From: Polaromonas sp. SP1
GTDB lineage: Bacteria > Pseudomonadota > Gammaproteobacteria > Burkholderiales > Burkholderiaceae_C
Length of the DNA stretch: 64,000 nucleotides
Assembly: GCF_003711205.1 (NCBI RefSeq)
Contig: NZ_CP031013.1
Coordinates: 1,302,001-1,366,000, forward strand
Direction of reading: 5' to 3'
How positions within the stretch are numbered: the stretch's first letter is position 1; each line of letters begins with the position of its first letter. Below the pieces are notes generated by a model, which was not told where the DNA came from, ran no database searches, and saw nothing but the letters and a program-made list of their open reading frames with translations. Below are positions 17,480-26,399 of this stretch, one piece after another. The position numbers were made by a program, and so were the translations under genes.

Positions 17480-17568
17480 ACCGCGGAACCGGCTTTGCCG
17501 GGCCGCTGGTGTTGCCCCCTGCAAGGGGGGATCCGGCTACACAAAGTGAGCCGAGACGGGGGTGTGCC
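17480..17568 (+). repeat. Family B GC-rich dispersed repeat, single unit
   Basis: The blocks are GCGGAACCGGCTTTGCCGGG, CCCCCTGCAAGGGGGG, GGCTACACAAAGTGAGC and GACGGGGGTGTGCC, in the order seen at 695 and 45322. It sits in the leftward operon between the LivH-like permease gene and the SDR gene. Confidence 0.8.
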
Positions 17569-17572
17569 GACT

Positions 17573-18502
17573 TCAGGCGTCAAGGACGCTTTTCTTGCCG
17601 AACAGGCCTCTAGAGCGGAAAGTCACGACAGCAATGAACAACAGGTACATCGACATCAATGACCACTCCGAGGCATAAGAGCCCGTAAGCCCCACCACCA
17701 TGCCAACCATCAAGCCGGCAATCACCGCGCCCCACAGCGAACCCACACCGCCCAGCACGATGATCAGGAAGGCCGGCACCACCGCATCCACACCCACATG
17801 CGGGCGTATGCCCCAGATGGGCGCCATGACCACGCCGGCAATCGCCGCCAGCGCCACACCCAGGCCAAACACAAAGAGGCGCAGGCGCGAGAGGTTGATG
17901 CCCAGGGCGCGTACCATTTCGCTGTCGTGCGCGCCGGCCTTGATGATGGCGCCGTAGGGTGTCTTCTGCAAAAAGAGCCAGAGCAGCACGATCATGAGGA
18001 TGGCGAACCCGCTGGCGAAGAAACGGTACTTGGAATAGACCAGGTCGCCCATCAGGAAGGCGCCGGAGATCACCTCGGGCAGCATCAACTGCTTTTCCGA
18101 CGAGCCCCACACCAGGCGTATGACCTCCTCAATGACCAGCGCCGCACCGAAGGTCAGCAACAGGCCGTAGAGCGGGTCACGGCCATACGTGCGCCGCATG
18201 CACAATTCCAGCAGCATGCCAAAAATGCCGACCAGGATGGGCGCAAGAATCAGCGCCACCAGGTAGCGCGTTCCGAGCGGCAAGCTCATGTACCACGCCT
18301 GCAGGTTGGGGAACATGCCCAGCTGCGGCGCGATGAGAAAGAGCGCGAAGTACATGCCCAGCGCAAACAGCGAGCCGTGCGCCAGGTTGATGGTCTCCAT
18401 CACCCCCACGATGAGCATGAAGCCCAGCGCGATGAGCGCGAACAACAGGCCCAGCGAGATGCCGTTGACGAGGTGCGGAATAAGCTGAAGCAGGAAATCC
18501 AT
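17573..18502 (-). CDS. LivH-like ABC transporter permease
   Basis: A 309-residue inner-membrane permease of the branched-chain amino acid (LivH) family with about eight hydrophobic segments. Family marks: GISLGLLFALIALGFMLIVG at 14-33, ETINLAHGSLFALGMYFALF at about 36-55, the cytoplasmic EAA-like loop ALGINLSRLRLFVFGLGVAL at about 205-224 and IVLGGVGSLWGAVIAGL near 255. The start at 18502 fits the family; the frame runs open upstream but lacks any membrane signature. It is 26 bp after the binding protein gene. Its partner LivM and ATPase genes are on the divergent operon at 23892-26394, so the transporter is split. Confidence 0.9.
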   Translation of the reverse strand: MDFLLQLIPHLVNGISLGLLFALIALGFMLIVGVMETINLAHGSLFALGMYFALFLIAPQLGMFPNLQAWYMSLPLGTRYLVALILAPILVGIFGMLLELCMRRTYGRDPLYGLLLTFGAALVIEEVIRLVWGSSEKQLMLPEVISGAFLMGDLVYSKYRFFASGFAILMIVLLWLFLQKTPYGAIIKAGAHDSEMVRALGINLSRLRLFVFGLGVALAAIAGVVMAPIWGIRPHVGVDAVVPAFLIIVLGGVGSLWGAVIAGLMVGMVVGLTGSYASEWSLMSMYLLFIAVVTFRSRGLFGKKSVLDA

Positions 18503-18528
18503 GTCGGTCTTTGGCGCTTGGGGGAAGT

Positions 18529-19881
18529 TCAGACTTCGTAGCTGGGCGTTGCTTCGTAGCTCTCGAGCTTGCAGGCGCCGGTGGCGTCCTTGTCCATCAC
18601 GTCCTTGGGGTCGGCCTGCGTGAGGATCTTGAAGATGTCGTCCTTCTCGGCGGGCTGGTCGTTGTAGGTTGCCATGTAAATCGTCTGCTGGCATTGGTGG
18701 GTGACGGGGTCCATCCACGCGTCGTAATGCTGCAGGCGGTCGGCGGCACTCATCTTGCGGCCTTCGAGCTTTTTGATGACGGCAATGTTGTTGGTGGTGC
18801 CGGCCTCTTCCACACAGCGCAGCAGTTCACGCGTAGCCATGTAGCCGTTGTGATAGACATTGCCCGGCACGCGGATCGCCATGCCCGGGAACTGCTTCTG
18901 GTAGGCCGCCACAAACTCTTTCACGCCGGGCAGGCCGAGGCGCCAGTACCAGGTGGTGCCGAAGACGCCGAAGATGGCTTCAGGGCCCAGGCCATAGACA
19001 TCAGGCCAATCCTGCTGGTTATTGATCCACGCCATCGACTGGTTCATCTTGAGCTGCACGACCTGCTGGCGCAGCGCCTTGATGTCGTCGCCGCCGACGG
19101 CCGTGGCCACCACGTGGGGTTTGAGTTGCTGCAGCTTGAGCAGGTAGGACGAGAAATCACGCGTGTTTTGCGGCACCAGCAGTTCTTCAACGATGCGTCC
19201 GCCGTTGGCCTCCACGATGGCGCGCGTCGCCTTGGAGGTGGTGTGGCCCCACACATAGTCGTTGGTCAGCAGCACCCAGTTGCGCCCGCTGGCCTTGATG
19301 GCGTTCTTGACGATGGCATTGGAGAAATTGGTGCCGTTCCCGTCCCAGACGAACTTGGTGCGGTGGCAGTCCTTGCCGGCTTCCGTCGGGCTGCTGGAGT
19401 TGGTGTTGAAGAAGATCGTGCCGTACTTCTGCGCGACCTGCGAGATGGCGTTGGACACGCCCGAGTGCACCGCGCCGATCAGGAAGGACGCCTCGTTGCG
19501 CGTGATCATGCGTTCGGCCACACGCGAGCCGGTGGCCGGCGTGGTTTCGGTGTCGATGTGGATGGCTTCGATGCGCCGGCCCAGCACGCCGCCCTTGTCG
19601 TTGAATTCCTTGATGGCCATCATGGCGCCCAGGCGCTCTTCAGCGCCCGACGCCGCGTACAGGCCCGAGGCGTCCATGGTCAGGCCGATGGTCAGCGGCT
19701 TCTTCTGGCCGGTCTGCGCCCACGCATGGTTGTGCTTCCACGGGCCCATGAAGGGCGCCGCGCCATACAGGCCCGCGCCCACCAGCGCCAGGCTGGAGTG
19801 CTTGAGCAGCGCGCGGCGCGAGGTGGCCGTGGTGTCGGGTTGGGATTCAGGTGTTGCGTCGTTGTTCTTGATGTCGCTCAT
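18529..19881 (-). CDS. ABC transporter substrate-binding protein (Peripla_BP_6 type)
   Basis: A 450-residue periplasmic binding protein. An N-terminal Arg-Arg signal (SRRALLKHSSLALVGAG, about 21-37) suggests Tat or Sec export with cleavage near HAWAQT. The mature part opens with LTIGLTMDASGLYAASG and continues with the two-lobe type I fold, similar to amide, urea or branched-chain amino acid binders. AGGAG lies ahead of the ATG at 19881. It is followed by the LivH-like permease, so it delivers ligand to that LivHMGF-type transporter. The surrounding sugar-acid genes argue for a non-amino-acid ligand, but this is inference. Confidence 0.9.
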   Translation of the reverse strand: MSDIKNNDATPESQPDTTATSRRALLKHSSLALVGAGLYGAAPFMGPWKHNHAWAQTGQKKPLTIGLTMDASGLYAASGAEERLGAMMAIKEFNDKGGVLGRRIEAIHIDTETTPATGSRVAERMITRNEASFLIGAVHSGVSNAISQVAQKYGTIFFNTNSSSPTEAGKDCHRTKFVWDGNGTNFSNAIVKNAIKASGRNWVLLTNDYVWGHTTSKATRAIVEANGGRIVEELLVPQNTRDFSSYLLKLQQLKPHVVATAVGGDDIKALRQQVVQLKMNQSMAWINNQQDWPDVYGLGPEAIFGVFGTTWYWRLGLPGVKEFVAAYQKQFPGMAIRVPGNVYHNGYMATRELLRCVEEAGTTNNIAVIKKLEGRKMSAADRLQHYDAWMDPVTHQCQQTIYMATYNDQPAEKDDIFKILTQADPKDVMDKDATGACKLESYEATPSYEV

Positions 19882-19921
19882 GATTTGTCTCCTGCTTGTT
19901 AATAGTCCGAACGGGGTTGGC

Positions 19922-20824
19922 TTAACGGGGAACGATCTTGACGTCGTTGAGTTTTTCCTGGGCTTCGAAAAGGGACGCGATCAGCTTGTCGCCGAAGCCG
20001 GCGTTGCTGGCCTGGATCAGGCTTTGGTGCGTGGCCTCGCCCATGAAACTGGTGACGGGCAGCATCTCGGCCAGGTGGGTGTAGTAGCGCAAATCTTTCT
20101 GCGCATTGGCGATGCCGAACTTGAAGCCGGTCACATCGCCTTCTTTCAGCGTCTTGGTCGCCATCATCTGGAAGATGCCGCAGTTCACGCCGCCGGCGGA
20201 GATCACGTCGTACAGGCGGTTCAGGTCCAGCCCGCTTTTGGCCGCGACCGCAAAGGCTTCGGCAATCGAGGCGGCAAAGCTCATGGCCATCATGTTGTTG
20301 ACCAGCTTGAGCACATGGCCGTGGCCGGGCGGGCCGACGTGGAAGATGTTTTCGCAAAAAGCCTTGAGGACGGGCTCCAGCGTTTTGAAGTCCTCGGGCT
20401 CCGCGCCCACCATGGTGTTGAGCCGGCCTTCCTCGGCCTCCTTCGGCGTGCGGGCCAGGGGCGCATCGACCAGCTTGATGCCTCTGGTGGCCAGGTCATT
20501 GCGGATGCGGGTGCTCGAGGCAGGCTCGGCCGTGGAGGTGTCGACCACGATCAGGCCTTTGCGGCCGCTGTCCAGCAGGCCGTCCTTGCCGTAGACGATG
20601 TCTTCGACCTGGGGCGAGCCCGTCACGCAGATGAACACGATGTCGCTGGCCTGCGCGCACTCGGCATTGGTCCTGGCCTCTTTCGCACCGGCGGCGATCA
20701 GGTCCGCCAGGTTGTCGCGATTGCGGTTGATCTTGAAGGTCAGGCCAAAGCCCTTGGCCAGCAGGTTCCTGGCCATGCCGTGGCCCATCATGCCGATACC
20801 GATAAATCCAATTCGGGGTGTCAT
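19922..20824 (-). CDS. NAD(P)-dependent oxidoreductase, 3-hydroxyisobutyrate dehydrogenase family
   Basis: A 300-residue beta-hydroxyacid dehydrogenase. The Rossmann motif GFIGIGMMGHGMARN is at 6-20, and the catalytic Lys is K173 in GHVLKLVNNMM. The substrate loop reads DAPLARTPKEAEEG (120-133) where many relatives have DAPVSGG; the Arg-Thr pair resembles the subgroup that includes the sulfolactaldehyde/succinate semialdehyde reductase YihU (from memory). GGAGACAAC precedes the ATG. In the RpiR operon it directly follows the IolC/DUF2090 fusion, whose aldolase would release malonate semialdehyde; reducing that to 3-hydroxypropionate is a plausible role, not shown. Confidence 0.88.
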   Translation of the reverse strand: MTPRIGFIGIGMMGHGMARNLLAKGFGLTFKINRNRDNLADLIAAGAKEARTNAECAQASDIVFICVTGSPQVEDIVYGKDGLLDSGRKGLIVVDTSTAEPASSTRIRNDLATRGIKLVDAPLARTPKEAEEGRLNTMVGAEPEDFKTLEPVLKAFCENIFHVGPPGHGHVLKLVNNMMAMSFAASIAEAFAVAAKSGLDLNRLYDVISAGGVNCGIFQMMATKTLKEGDVTGFKFGIANAQKDLRYYTHLAEMLPVTSFMGEATHQSLIQASNAGFGDKLIASLFEAQEKLNDVKIVPR

Positions 20825-20880
20825 GTTGTCTCCGTCTTATTTCTCGTTGTGGTTTGTGTGTGTGCGTGTGCTTATGGGGC

Positions 20881-22824
20881 TCAGTTCACCGTCTCGGCAG
20901 CGGCGGCTGAAACGCCCGCCGCTTTGGCCGCCCTGGCCTGGTCCCACAGCGTGATCAGCCGCGCATAGCGCTCGGCGATGTCCTTGACCACCGCCGCGTC
21001 GTTCATGGTCCCGGCAAACCAGCCGGCCGCGGCATCGGCAAAGATCGAGCGGCCCACCGCAAAGCCGCGGCAGATGGCGTGCGGCGCCGCGATGCGAAAG
21101 CTCTGGTCGAGTTTTTCTTCGCTGGCTTCCAGGCCGAGCACCAGGACACCGCGGCAGTGCGGGTCGTGCTGGTGGATGACGGCGGCGATTTTTTCCCAGG
21201 CCACCGCACTGGCGGCGGGCGGCAGCTTCCACCAGTCCGGGAAGATGCCGGCGCGGTAAATCTGCTCAAGCGCCTGCGGCACGGTGTCGTCATCCGCCGG
21301 CATGTCTTTGGGCGGAATCACCTCGATGAGGAATTCGTGAAAGCTGTCCACGGCGGCGCGCTGCAGGTCGGCCAGCTTGGCGAGCTGGTTTTCGCGCAAG
21401 GCCGGTTTGTCCTGCGGGTGGTAATACACCAGGCACTTGGCGACGTGCTCGCCGGGCCAGGTCCGCATGGCGGCGCCCAGGCCGGCGCCGGCTTCGAACT
21501 GCAGCGGGCGCGAACCCGGCAACTCGACCGGCCGCGCGACCCACCAGCCTTTGCCCGTCACCGCAGGGAGCACCTCTTCACCAAATCGCCCATCGACAAT
21601 CACGCCCACACCGTCGCGCTGGCCCGCCCCGCGCCTTGCACCTTCAGCGATCAGGGATTTAAAAAGCGGAATGCGTTCGTTGTCCACGCCGTGACGCGCC
21701 GCCACTTCTTCCAGCTGCATGCGGTGGTCGAAGGCCAGGATGACCAGTTCCTCCCACCGGCGTGTGCGCGTGCTGACGCGGTGCAGGTGTTCGAGCTGCG
21801 CGTCTTCACGCAGGCGGCGTGTGGTGGAGCCGTGCACCAGGAAAAATTGCAGCTCTTCCCAGCTGGCCATGGCCGGTGCGCAGCCGTGGCGCGACACCAC
21901 CAGCGCACCGCAGGCATTGGCATACGCGCAGCAGCGCGTCAGCGGCTCGCCCGGAATCCAGCCGCGCAGAAAGCCCGACATGAAGGCATCGCCCGCACCC
22001 AGCACGTTGTAAACGTCCACCGGGAAGCCGGGGCCCTGCAAGCCTTTTTCAAGCGCGTCGGGAATCGCACCGTCGAATACAACGCAGCCCATGGGTCCGC
22101 GTTTGACCACCAGGGTGGCGGCCGTCAGGTCGCGCAGGCGGCGCAGGGCGGTGAGTGTGTCGGTGCTGCCGCCGGCGATGTGGACTTCTTCTTCAGTGCC
22201 CACTATCAGGTCGCAATGGCCGACGATGGTTTGCAGGTGCGCGCTGACCTCGCCCGACGGCACAAAGCGTTGCTCGCCCATGCCCGGGCTGGTCAGGCCC
22301 CACAACACCGGGCGGTAGTCGATGTCGAGCACCACGCGCGTGCCGGCGGCTTTGGCCATCGTCATCGCGCGGACGCAGCTGTCATAGGTGAGCGGCTGCG
22401 ACAGGTGCGTGCCCGAGATCAGCAGCGCTTTGGCCGAAGCGATAAAAGCCGCGTCAAAGTCTTCCGGGCTGATCGCCATGTCGGCACAGTTGTCGCGGTA
22501 GAACACCAGCGGAAAAGTGTCACGGTCCTGGATGCCCAGAAACACCAGCGCAGTCAGGCGCTTGGGGTCGGTGGCGACATGGCTCACATCGACGCCTTCA
22601 GCCGCCAGGGTTTCACGCACAAAACGGCCGTTGTGCTCGTCGCCCACGCGGGTCAGCATCGCGGGCTTCAGGCCCAGGCGCGCGACACCGACTGCCGTGT
22701 TGGCCGGCGAGCCGCCCAGGTATTTGGTGAAGCTCTGCATGTCTTCCAGGCGGCCGCCGATTTGCTCGCCATACAAATCAACGGCGGCGCGGCCCGCGCA
22801 GATCAGGTCCAGTGGGCGATTCAT
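20881..22824 (-). CDS. iolC: Fused 5-dehydro-2-deoxygluconokinase / DUF2090 aldolase
   Basis: A 647-residue fusion. The N-terminal PfkB kinase (about 1-325) has GGSPANTAVGVARLGL near 38-53 and the catalytic GAGD in NVLGAGDAFMSGFLRGW near 300. The C-terminal DUF2090 domain (about 335-635) is related to class I-like aldolases; LVLGLEASEEK and CRGFAVGRSIF lie near its end. In the inositol pathway IolC phosphorylates 5-dehydro-2-deoxygluconate and the aldolase splits it into dihydroxyacetone phosphate and malonate semialdehyde. The start at 22824 overlaps the rpiR stop by 4 nt (ATGA), indicating coupling. No iolB, iolD, iolE, iolG or iolA is in the window, which is unusual for this gene. Confidence 0.9.
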   Translation of the reverse strand: MNRPLDLICAGRAAVDLYGEQIGGRLEDMQSFTKYLGGSPANTAVGVARLGLKPAMLTRVGDEHNGRFVRETLAAEGVDVSHVATDPKRLTALVFLGIQDRDTFPLVFYRDNCADMAISPEDFDAAFIASAKALLISGTHLSQPLTYDSCVRAMTMAKAAGTRVVLDIDYRPVLWGLTSPGMGEQRFVPSGEVSAHLQTIVGHCDLIVGTEEEVHIAGGSTDTLTALRRLRDLTAATLVVKRGPMGCVVFDGAIPDALEKGLQGPGFPVDVYNVLGAGDAFMSGFLRGWIPGEPLTRCCAYANACGALVVSRHGCAPAMASWEELQFFLVHGSTTRRLREDAQLEHLHRVSTRTRRWEELVILAFDHRMQLEEVAARHGVDNERIPLFKSLIAEGARRGAGQRDGVGVIVDGRFGEEVLPAVTGKGWWVARPVELPGSRPLQFEAGAGLGAAMRTWPGEHVAKCLVYYHPQDKPALRENQLAKLADLQRAAVDSFHEFLIEVIPPKDMPADDDTVPQALEQIYRAGIFPDWWKLPPAASAVAWEKIAAVIHQHDPHCRGVLVLGLEASEEKLDQSFRIAAPHAICRGFAVGRSIFADAAAGWFAGTMNDAAVVKDIAERYARLITLWDQARAAKAAGVSAAAAETVN

Positions 22825-23702
22825 GCGGCCCCCTTGCGCGCGGTCTTGGCCGCCGCTTTGCCTTTTGTTTTTGCCGCGCCCTGCTCGGCCAGCTGGTGAC
22901 CGGTGCTGACCACCAGCGCCTGCGCCAGGCACAGGGGCGCGACGAGCGAGCGGAAGGGCTTGGACGAATCGTCGGCCAGCTCCAGGCACACCTTGGCGTG
23001 CGCCTTGAGCGGCGACAGCGGGCCGTCGGTGATGGCAATCACCAGCGCGCCCAGCTTGGCCGCCGCCGCCGCGGCTTCAATGACCTCCGGCGAGTAGCTG
23101 CGAAAGCTCGCGGCGATCAGCACGTCGCCGGGTGCGATGGAACGCAGGCTCTCGCGCAGCATGCCGCCCGTGCCGTCGAGCAGGTGGGTGCGCAGCTCCA
23201 GCTGGCTCAGCGCATAGGCGAGGTAACCCGCCACCGGAAACGCGCGGCGCTGGGCCAGCACATGAATGCGCGGGGCCGAAGCCATCAGCTTGACCGCCGC
23301 CTTCAGGTCGGCCTGGGCGATGGCTTCTTCGAGGTGGCCCAGCTCGGCCACCGACTCGCCCACCAGCTGGTGCAACACACCGGCCGGCGCGCGCTCGCCG
23401 TTGAGTTGCTTGCGGCGGAGCTGGTCAATACGTTCGCGGTAACTGTCAGAGCGCTCCAGCAAATGGCCGCGAAACACCTGCTGCATTTCAGAGAAACCGC
23501 CATAACCCAGCGCGTTGGCAAAACGGATCATGGCCGAAGGCTGTACCTCGGTGGCCTCGGCCACTGTGGCTACCGTGCCCAGCGCCAGGTCGTTGGGTTG
23601 CTCAAGGGCAAAGCGCGCGATGCGCTGCAGCTGCTTGGACATGTCCGGGTAAGTCCGGCCAATCAGCGCCTTGAGTTCTTCGTAAGTCGTTGCAGAGTCC
23701 AT
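22821..23702 (-). CDS. MurR/RpiR-family transcriptional regulator of the locus
   Basis: A 293-residue regulator. The N-terminal HTH_6 domain (about 1-80) contains ALGTVATVAEATEVQPSAMI and IRFANALGYGGFSEMQ; the SIS sugar-phosphate-binding domain covers about 125-265 (IHVLAQRRAFPVAGYLAYAL, GDVLIAASFRSYSPEVIEAA). The tail is Lys/Ala-rich (AAKTKGKAAAKTARKGAA). RpiR proteins usually sense a phosphorylated sugar; here the IolC product is a natural candidate. It is the first gene of the leftward operon and divergent from the LivMGF operon; the palindromes at 23763-23806 lie between them. Confidence 0.9.
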   Translation of the reverse strand: MDSATTYEELKALIGRTYPDMSKQLQRIARFALEQPNDLALGTVATVAEATEVQPSAMIRFANALGYGGFSEMQQVFRGHLLERSDSYRERIDQLRRKQLNGERAPAGVLHQLVGESVAELGHLEEAIAQADLKAAVKLMASAPRIHVLAQRRAFPVAGYLAYALSQLELRTHLLDGTGGMLRESLRSIAPGDVLIAASFRSYSPEVIEAAAAAAKLGALVIAITDGPLSPLKAHAKVCLELADDSSKPFRSLVAPLCLAQALVVSTGHQLAEQGAAKTKGKAAAKTARKGAA

Positions 23703-23762
23703 ATGTCGTTGCCGGTTCGGAGGGGGAAGGCGACGCGCCGGTTGGTGCGTCGCATCAAAAAT

Positions 23763-23806
23763 AGAATAAATGTTCTTGCGTATTTGAATAATAGAACGTA
23801 CATTCT
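23763..23806. promoter_or_regulatory. Twin AGAA-N6-TTCT palindromes, likely RpiR operators
   Basis: AGAATAAATGTTCT (23763-23776) and AGAACGTACATTCT (23793-23806) each match AGAA-N6-TTCT, and the second reversed (AGAATGTACGTTCT) agrees with the first at 11 of 14 bases. Centres are 30 bp apart, close to three helical turns. They sit about 60 bp from the rpiR start and 85 bp from the LivM start. From memory, rhizobial RpiR-type IolR binds a similar GGAA-N6-TTCC site. Confidence 0.65.
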
Positions 23807-23891
23807 GTTTTGTCCAGCATTTTTCGAACGTTTATTTCAAAGCCCGATTCCCCAACCCTTCATCCGACAAGAAACGAAGAGACAAAGTCCC

Positions 23892-24911
23892 ATGCAACTC
23901 GCCACCGGCCGCGTGCCGCTTATTCCATTACCGATGCTCGTCACCCTGCTGGTGCTGCTGTCGACCCCGCTGTGGGTGGGCCGCGTCGGGCTCTACCAAT
24001 ACCTGGCCCTGGAAATCATGATCTGGGTGCTGTTTGCCATGGGCTACAACCTGCTGCTGGGTTTTACCGGCCTGCCCTCCTTCGGCCACGGCGCTTTCTT
24101 CGGCACGGGCGCGTACGCTTTCGGTTTGCTGCAGCTCAAGGTCTGGCCCAACCTGTGGTTTGACCTGGCCGGCGCGGTTCTCGTGACTGCGGCGCTGGGC
24201 GCACTGGTGGCGCTGTTCATCTCACACCGGCGCGGCATTTATTACGCGCTGCTCACCATCGCCTTCGGCCAGGTGTTCTGGTTCATTGCCAATAAATGGC
24301 ACACCGTGACGGGCGGCGAGGACGGACTGCTCAATATCAAGCGCCTGCCGGCCGATTTCGGTTTTGTGTCTTTCAACCTCTCCGGCAACAACGCTCTCTT
24401 CTTCTTTTGCCTGGTGCTGTTTGCGCTGGTGCTGCTGGGCATGTGGCGGCTGATCCATTCGCCGCTGGGCCGCATCTTCAGCGCCATCAAGCAGAACGAA
24501 ACGCGCGCCGCTTTTGTGGGCTACAACGTCTGGCTCTACAAGTGGCTGGCGTTCACGCTGTCTACCGCCGTCGCGGGCCTGGCCGGTGCACTGTTTGCCA
24601 TGGCGCAGCAATCGGCTTATCCGAACGTCATGAGCCTGCACAACTCGGGCTTCGTCGTGATGATGGTGCTGATCGGCGGCGGCCTGGTGAGCTTCTGGGG
24701 GCCCATCATCGGCGCCACCTTCTTTATCCTGGCGCGCGACCTGCTGGGCGCTTACACCGAGACCTGGCTGCTCTGGTACGGCCTGGTGTTCATGGCCATG
24801 GTGCTGTTCAAGCCCGAAGGCATTGCCGGCGCGTGGCAAGCCTGGAAGGCCAGGCCAAAACGCGTGGCGCCAGCCAAGTCCGCCCCCGCACCCGCAGGAG
24901 GTGCACTGTGA
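23892..24911 (+). CDS. LivM-like ABC transporter permease
   Basis: A 339-residue inner-membrane permease of the LivM family with about ten hydrophobic segments. Family marks are LGYNLLLGFTGLPSFGHGAF-like wording near 50-70, AYAFGLLQLKVWPNLWFDL, the long internal ALLTIAFGQVFWFIANKWH and the EAA-like AAFVGYNVWLYKWLAFTLST near 215. The ATG at 23892 is the first with family match; AAGAGA lies about 11 nt ahead. Its end overlaps the LivG-like gene by 4 nt (GTGA). It should pair with the LivH-like permease on the divergent operon. Confidence 0.9.
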   Translation: MQLATGRVPLIPLPMLVTLLVLLSTPLWVGRVGLYQYLALEIMIWVLFAMGYNLLLGFTGLPSFGHGAFFGTGAYAFGLLQLKVWPNLWFDLAGAVLVTAALGALVALFISHRRGIYYALLTIAFGQVFWFIANKWHTVTGGEDGLLNIKRLPADFGFVSFNLSGNNALFFFCLVLFALVLLGMWRLIHSPLGRIFSAIKQNETRAAFVGYNVWLYKWLAFTLSTAVAGLAGALFAMAQQSAYPNVMSLHNSGFVVMMVLIGGGLVSFWGPIIGATFFILARDLLGAYTETWLLWYGLVFMAMVLFKPEGIAGAWQAWKARPKRVAPAKSAPAPAGGAL

Positions 24912-25651
24912 AGCTCTTCGAGGCCAGCGGCCTGTCCAAACGGTTCGGCGCCCAGGTGGTGCTGCAAGACATCACGATCAGTTTCAAGGAAGGTGAGCTG
25001 GGCGGCATCATGGGCCCCAATGGCGCAGGCAAAACCACCTGCTTCAATGTGCTGACGGGCCGCTACAAGCCCGACCGCGGCCGCGTGACCTTTGCGGGTG
25101 AAGACATCACCGGCCTGTCGCCGCGCGAGATCGCGCGCAAAGGCGTGTCGCGTTCCTTCCAGATCATGAATCTGTTTGACAGCTACACCGCGCTGGACAA
25201 CGTGCTGGTGGCCACGCCGCATGTGCGCCAGCAGGGCTTTAACCCCTGGCGCGACCTGGGCGCCGACAGCACGGCGCAGCAACTCGCCGCGGCAGTGCTG
25301 GAACGCGTAGGCCTCAAAGGCAAAGAGTATGTGCTGGCCAGCAGCCTGTCTTATGGCGAGCGCCGCGCGCTCGAAATCGGTGTGGCGCTGGCGGCCCAGC
25401 CGCGCATGCTGTTTCTCGACGAACCCACCGCCGGCCTGGGCGCCGAAGGCACGGCGCGCCTGATGGAGCTGGTGAAAGAACTCAAACGCCAGCTCACCAT
25501 TGTGATCATTGAACACGACATGAATTTCCTCTTCAAGCTTGCCGACCAGATCTCCGTCATTCACTGGGGCCAGGTCATCACCCAGGGCACACCCGACCAA
25601 TTGCGCGAGAACGAATGGGTGCGCCGCTCCAATCTGGGAGCGCTGGCATGA
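24908..25651 (+). CDS. LivG-like ABC transporter ATPase
   Basis: A 247-residue ABC ATPase. Walker A GPNGAGKTT near 36-44, Q-loop in SRSFQIMNLFDSYTALDN near 85, signature LSYGERRALEIG near 150 (LSYGE, usual for LivG), Walker B RMLFLDEPTAGLG near 170 and the switch His in IIEHDMNF near 204. The GTG start overlaps the LivM stop by 4 nt, and its own stop overlaps the LivF ATG by 4 nt, so translation of the three is coupled. It energises the LivHM-type importer. Confidence 0.92.
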   Translation: MKLFEASGLSKRFGAQVVLQDITISFKEGELGGIMGPNGAGKTTCFNVLTGRYKPDRGRVTFAGEDITGLSPREIARKGVSRSFQIMNLFDSYTALDNVLVATPHVRQQGFNPWRDLGADSTAQQLAAAVLERVGLKGKEYVLASSLSYGERRALEIGVALAAQPRMLFLDEPTAGLGAEGTARLMELVKELKRQLTIVIIEHDMNFLFKLADQISVIHWGQVITQGTPDQLRENEWVRRSNLGALA

Positions 25652-26394
25652 GTGCGGTCCTGAAATCCGTCATCCCCACCGTTTCACCGCAGGCCGACAT
25701 GCTGGCGGTGGACCGCATCGACACCTTCTACGGCGAGACGCAGGTGTTGTTCGATGTCTCGCTGAAAGTCGGCGCCGGCGAAGTGGTGGCGCTGCTGGGC
25801 CCCAACGGCGCGGGCAAGACCACGCTGCTGCGCTCGGTGCTGGGCCTCACGCCGCCGCGCAAGGGCAGCATCGCCTTCGATGCACGCGACATCACACGCA
25901 TGGCCACGCATGAGATCGCCAAGGCCGGCATGGGCTGGGTGCCCGACGACCGGCGCATCTTCCCCACGCTGACGGTGGCGCGCAACCTGGCCATCGCACG
26001 CAAGGAGACGCGCTTTCGCAAGTGGAACGAGAAAGAGTGCTTTGACATCTTCAGCGCGCTGGAGTACCTGATGCACCGCGAATGCGAAAACCTCTCGGGC
26101 GGCGAGATGCAGATGGTCGCCATCTCGCGTGCGCTGCTGGGCTCGCCCGGCCTGGTGCTGTTCGATGAGCCCAGCCAGGGCCTGGCGCCCAAGGTGGTGC
26201 AGGACGTGATGAAAACCATCAGCCGGCTCAAGGCCGAAGGCATCGCGGTGCTGGTGGTCGAGCAGAACGTACAAAGCGCGCTGCAGGTGGCCGACCGCGC
26301 CTATGTGATGAACCAGGGCGTCATCGTCCACGAGGGCCCCGCGGCCGAATTGCGCAACGATGCCGCCTTGTGCCGGCAGCTTTTGGGAGTCTGA
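25648..26394 (+). CDS. LivF-like ABC transporter ATPase
   Basis: A 248-residue ABC ATPase: Walker A GPNGAGKTT near 51-59, Q-loop WVPDDRRIFPTLTVARN near 100, signature LSGGEMQMVAISRALL near 151, Walker B LVLFDEPSQGLAP near 173 and EQNV (LivF-type switch region) near 209. An N-terminal tail of about 20 residues precedes the ATPase fold. ATGA overlap with the LivG-like gene. It completes a LivGF ATPase pair; the additional ATPase-like gene follows 5 bp after its stop. Confidence 0.92.
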   Translation: MSAVLKSVIPTVSPQADMLAVDRIDTFYGETQVLFDVSLKVGAGEVVALLGPNGAGKTTLLRSVLGLTPPRKGSIAFDARDITRMATHEIAKAGMGWVPDDRRIFPTLTVARNLAIARKETRFRKWNEKECFDIFSALEYLMHRECENLSGGEMQMVAISRALLGSPGLVLFDEPSQGLAPKVVQDVMKTISRLKAEGIAVLVVEQNVQSALQVADRAYVMNQGVIVHEGPAAELRNDAALCRQLLGV

Positions 26395-26399
26395 CCTGC

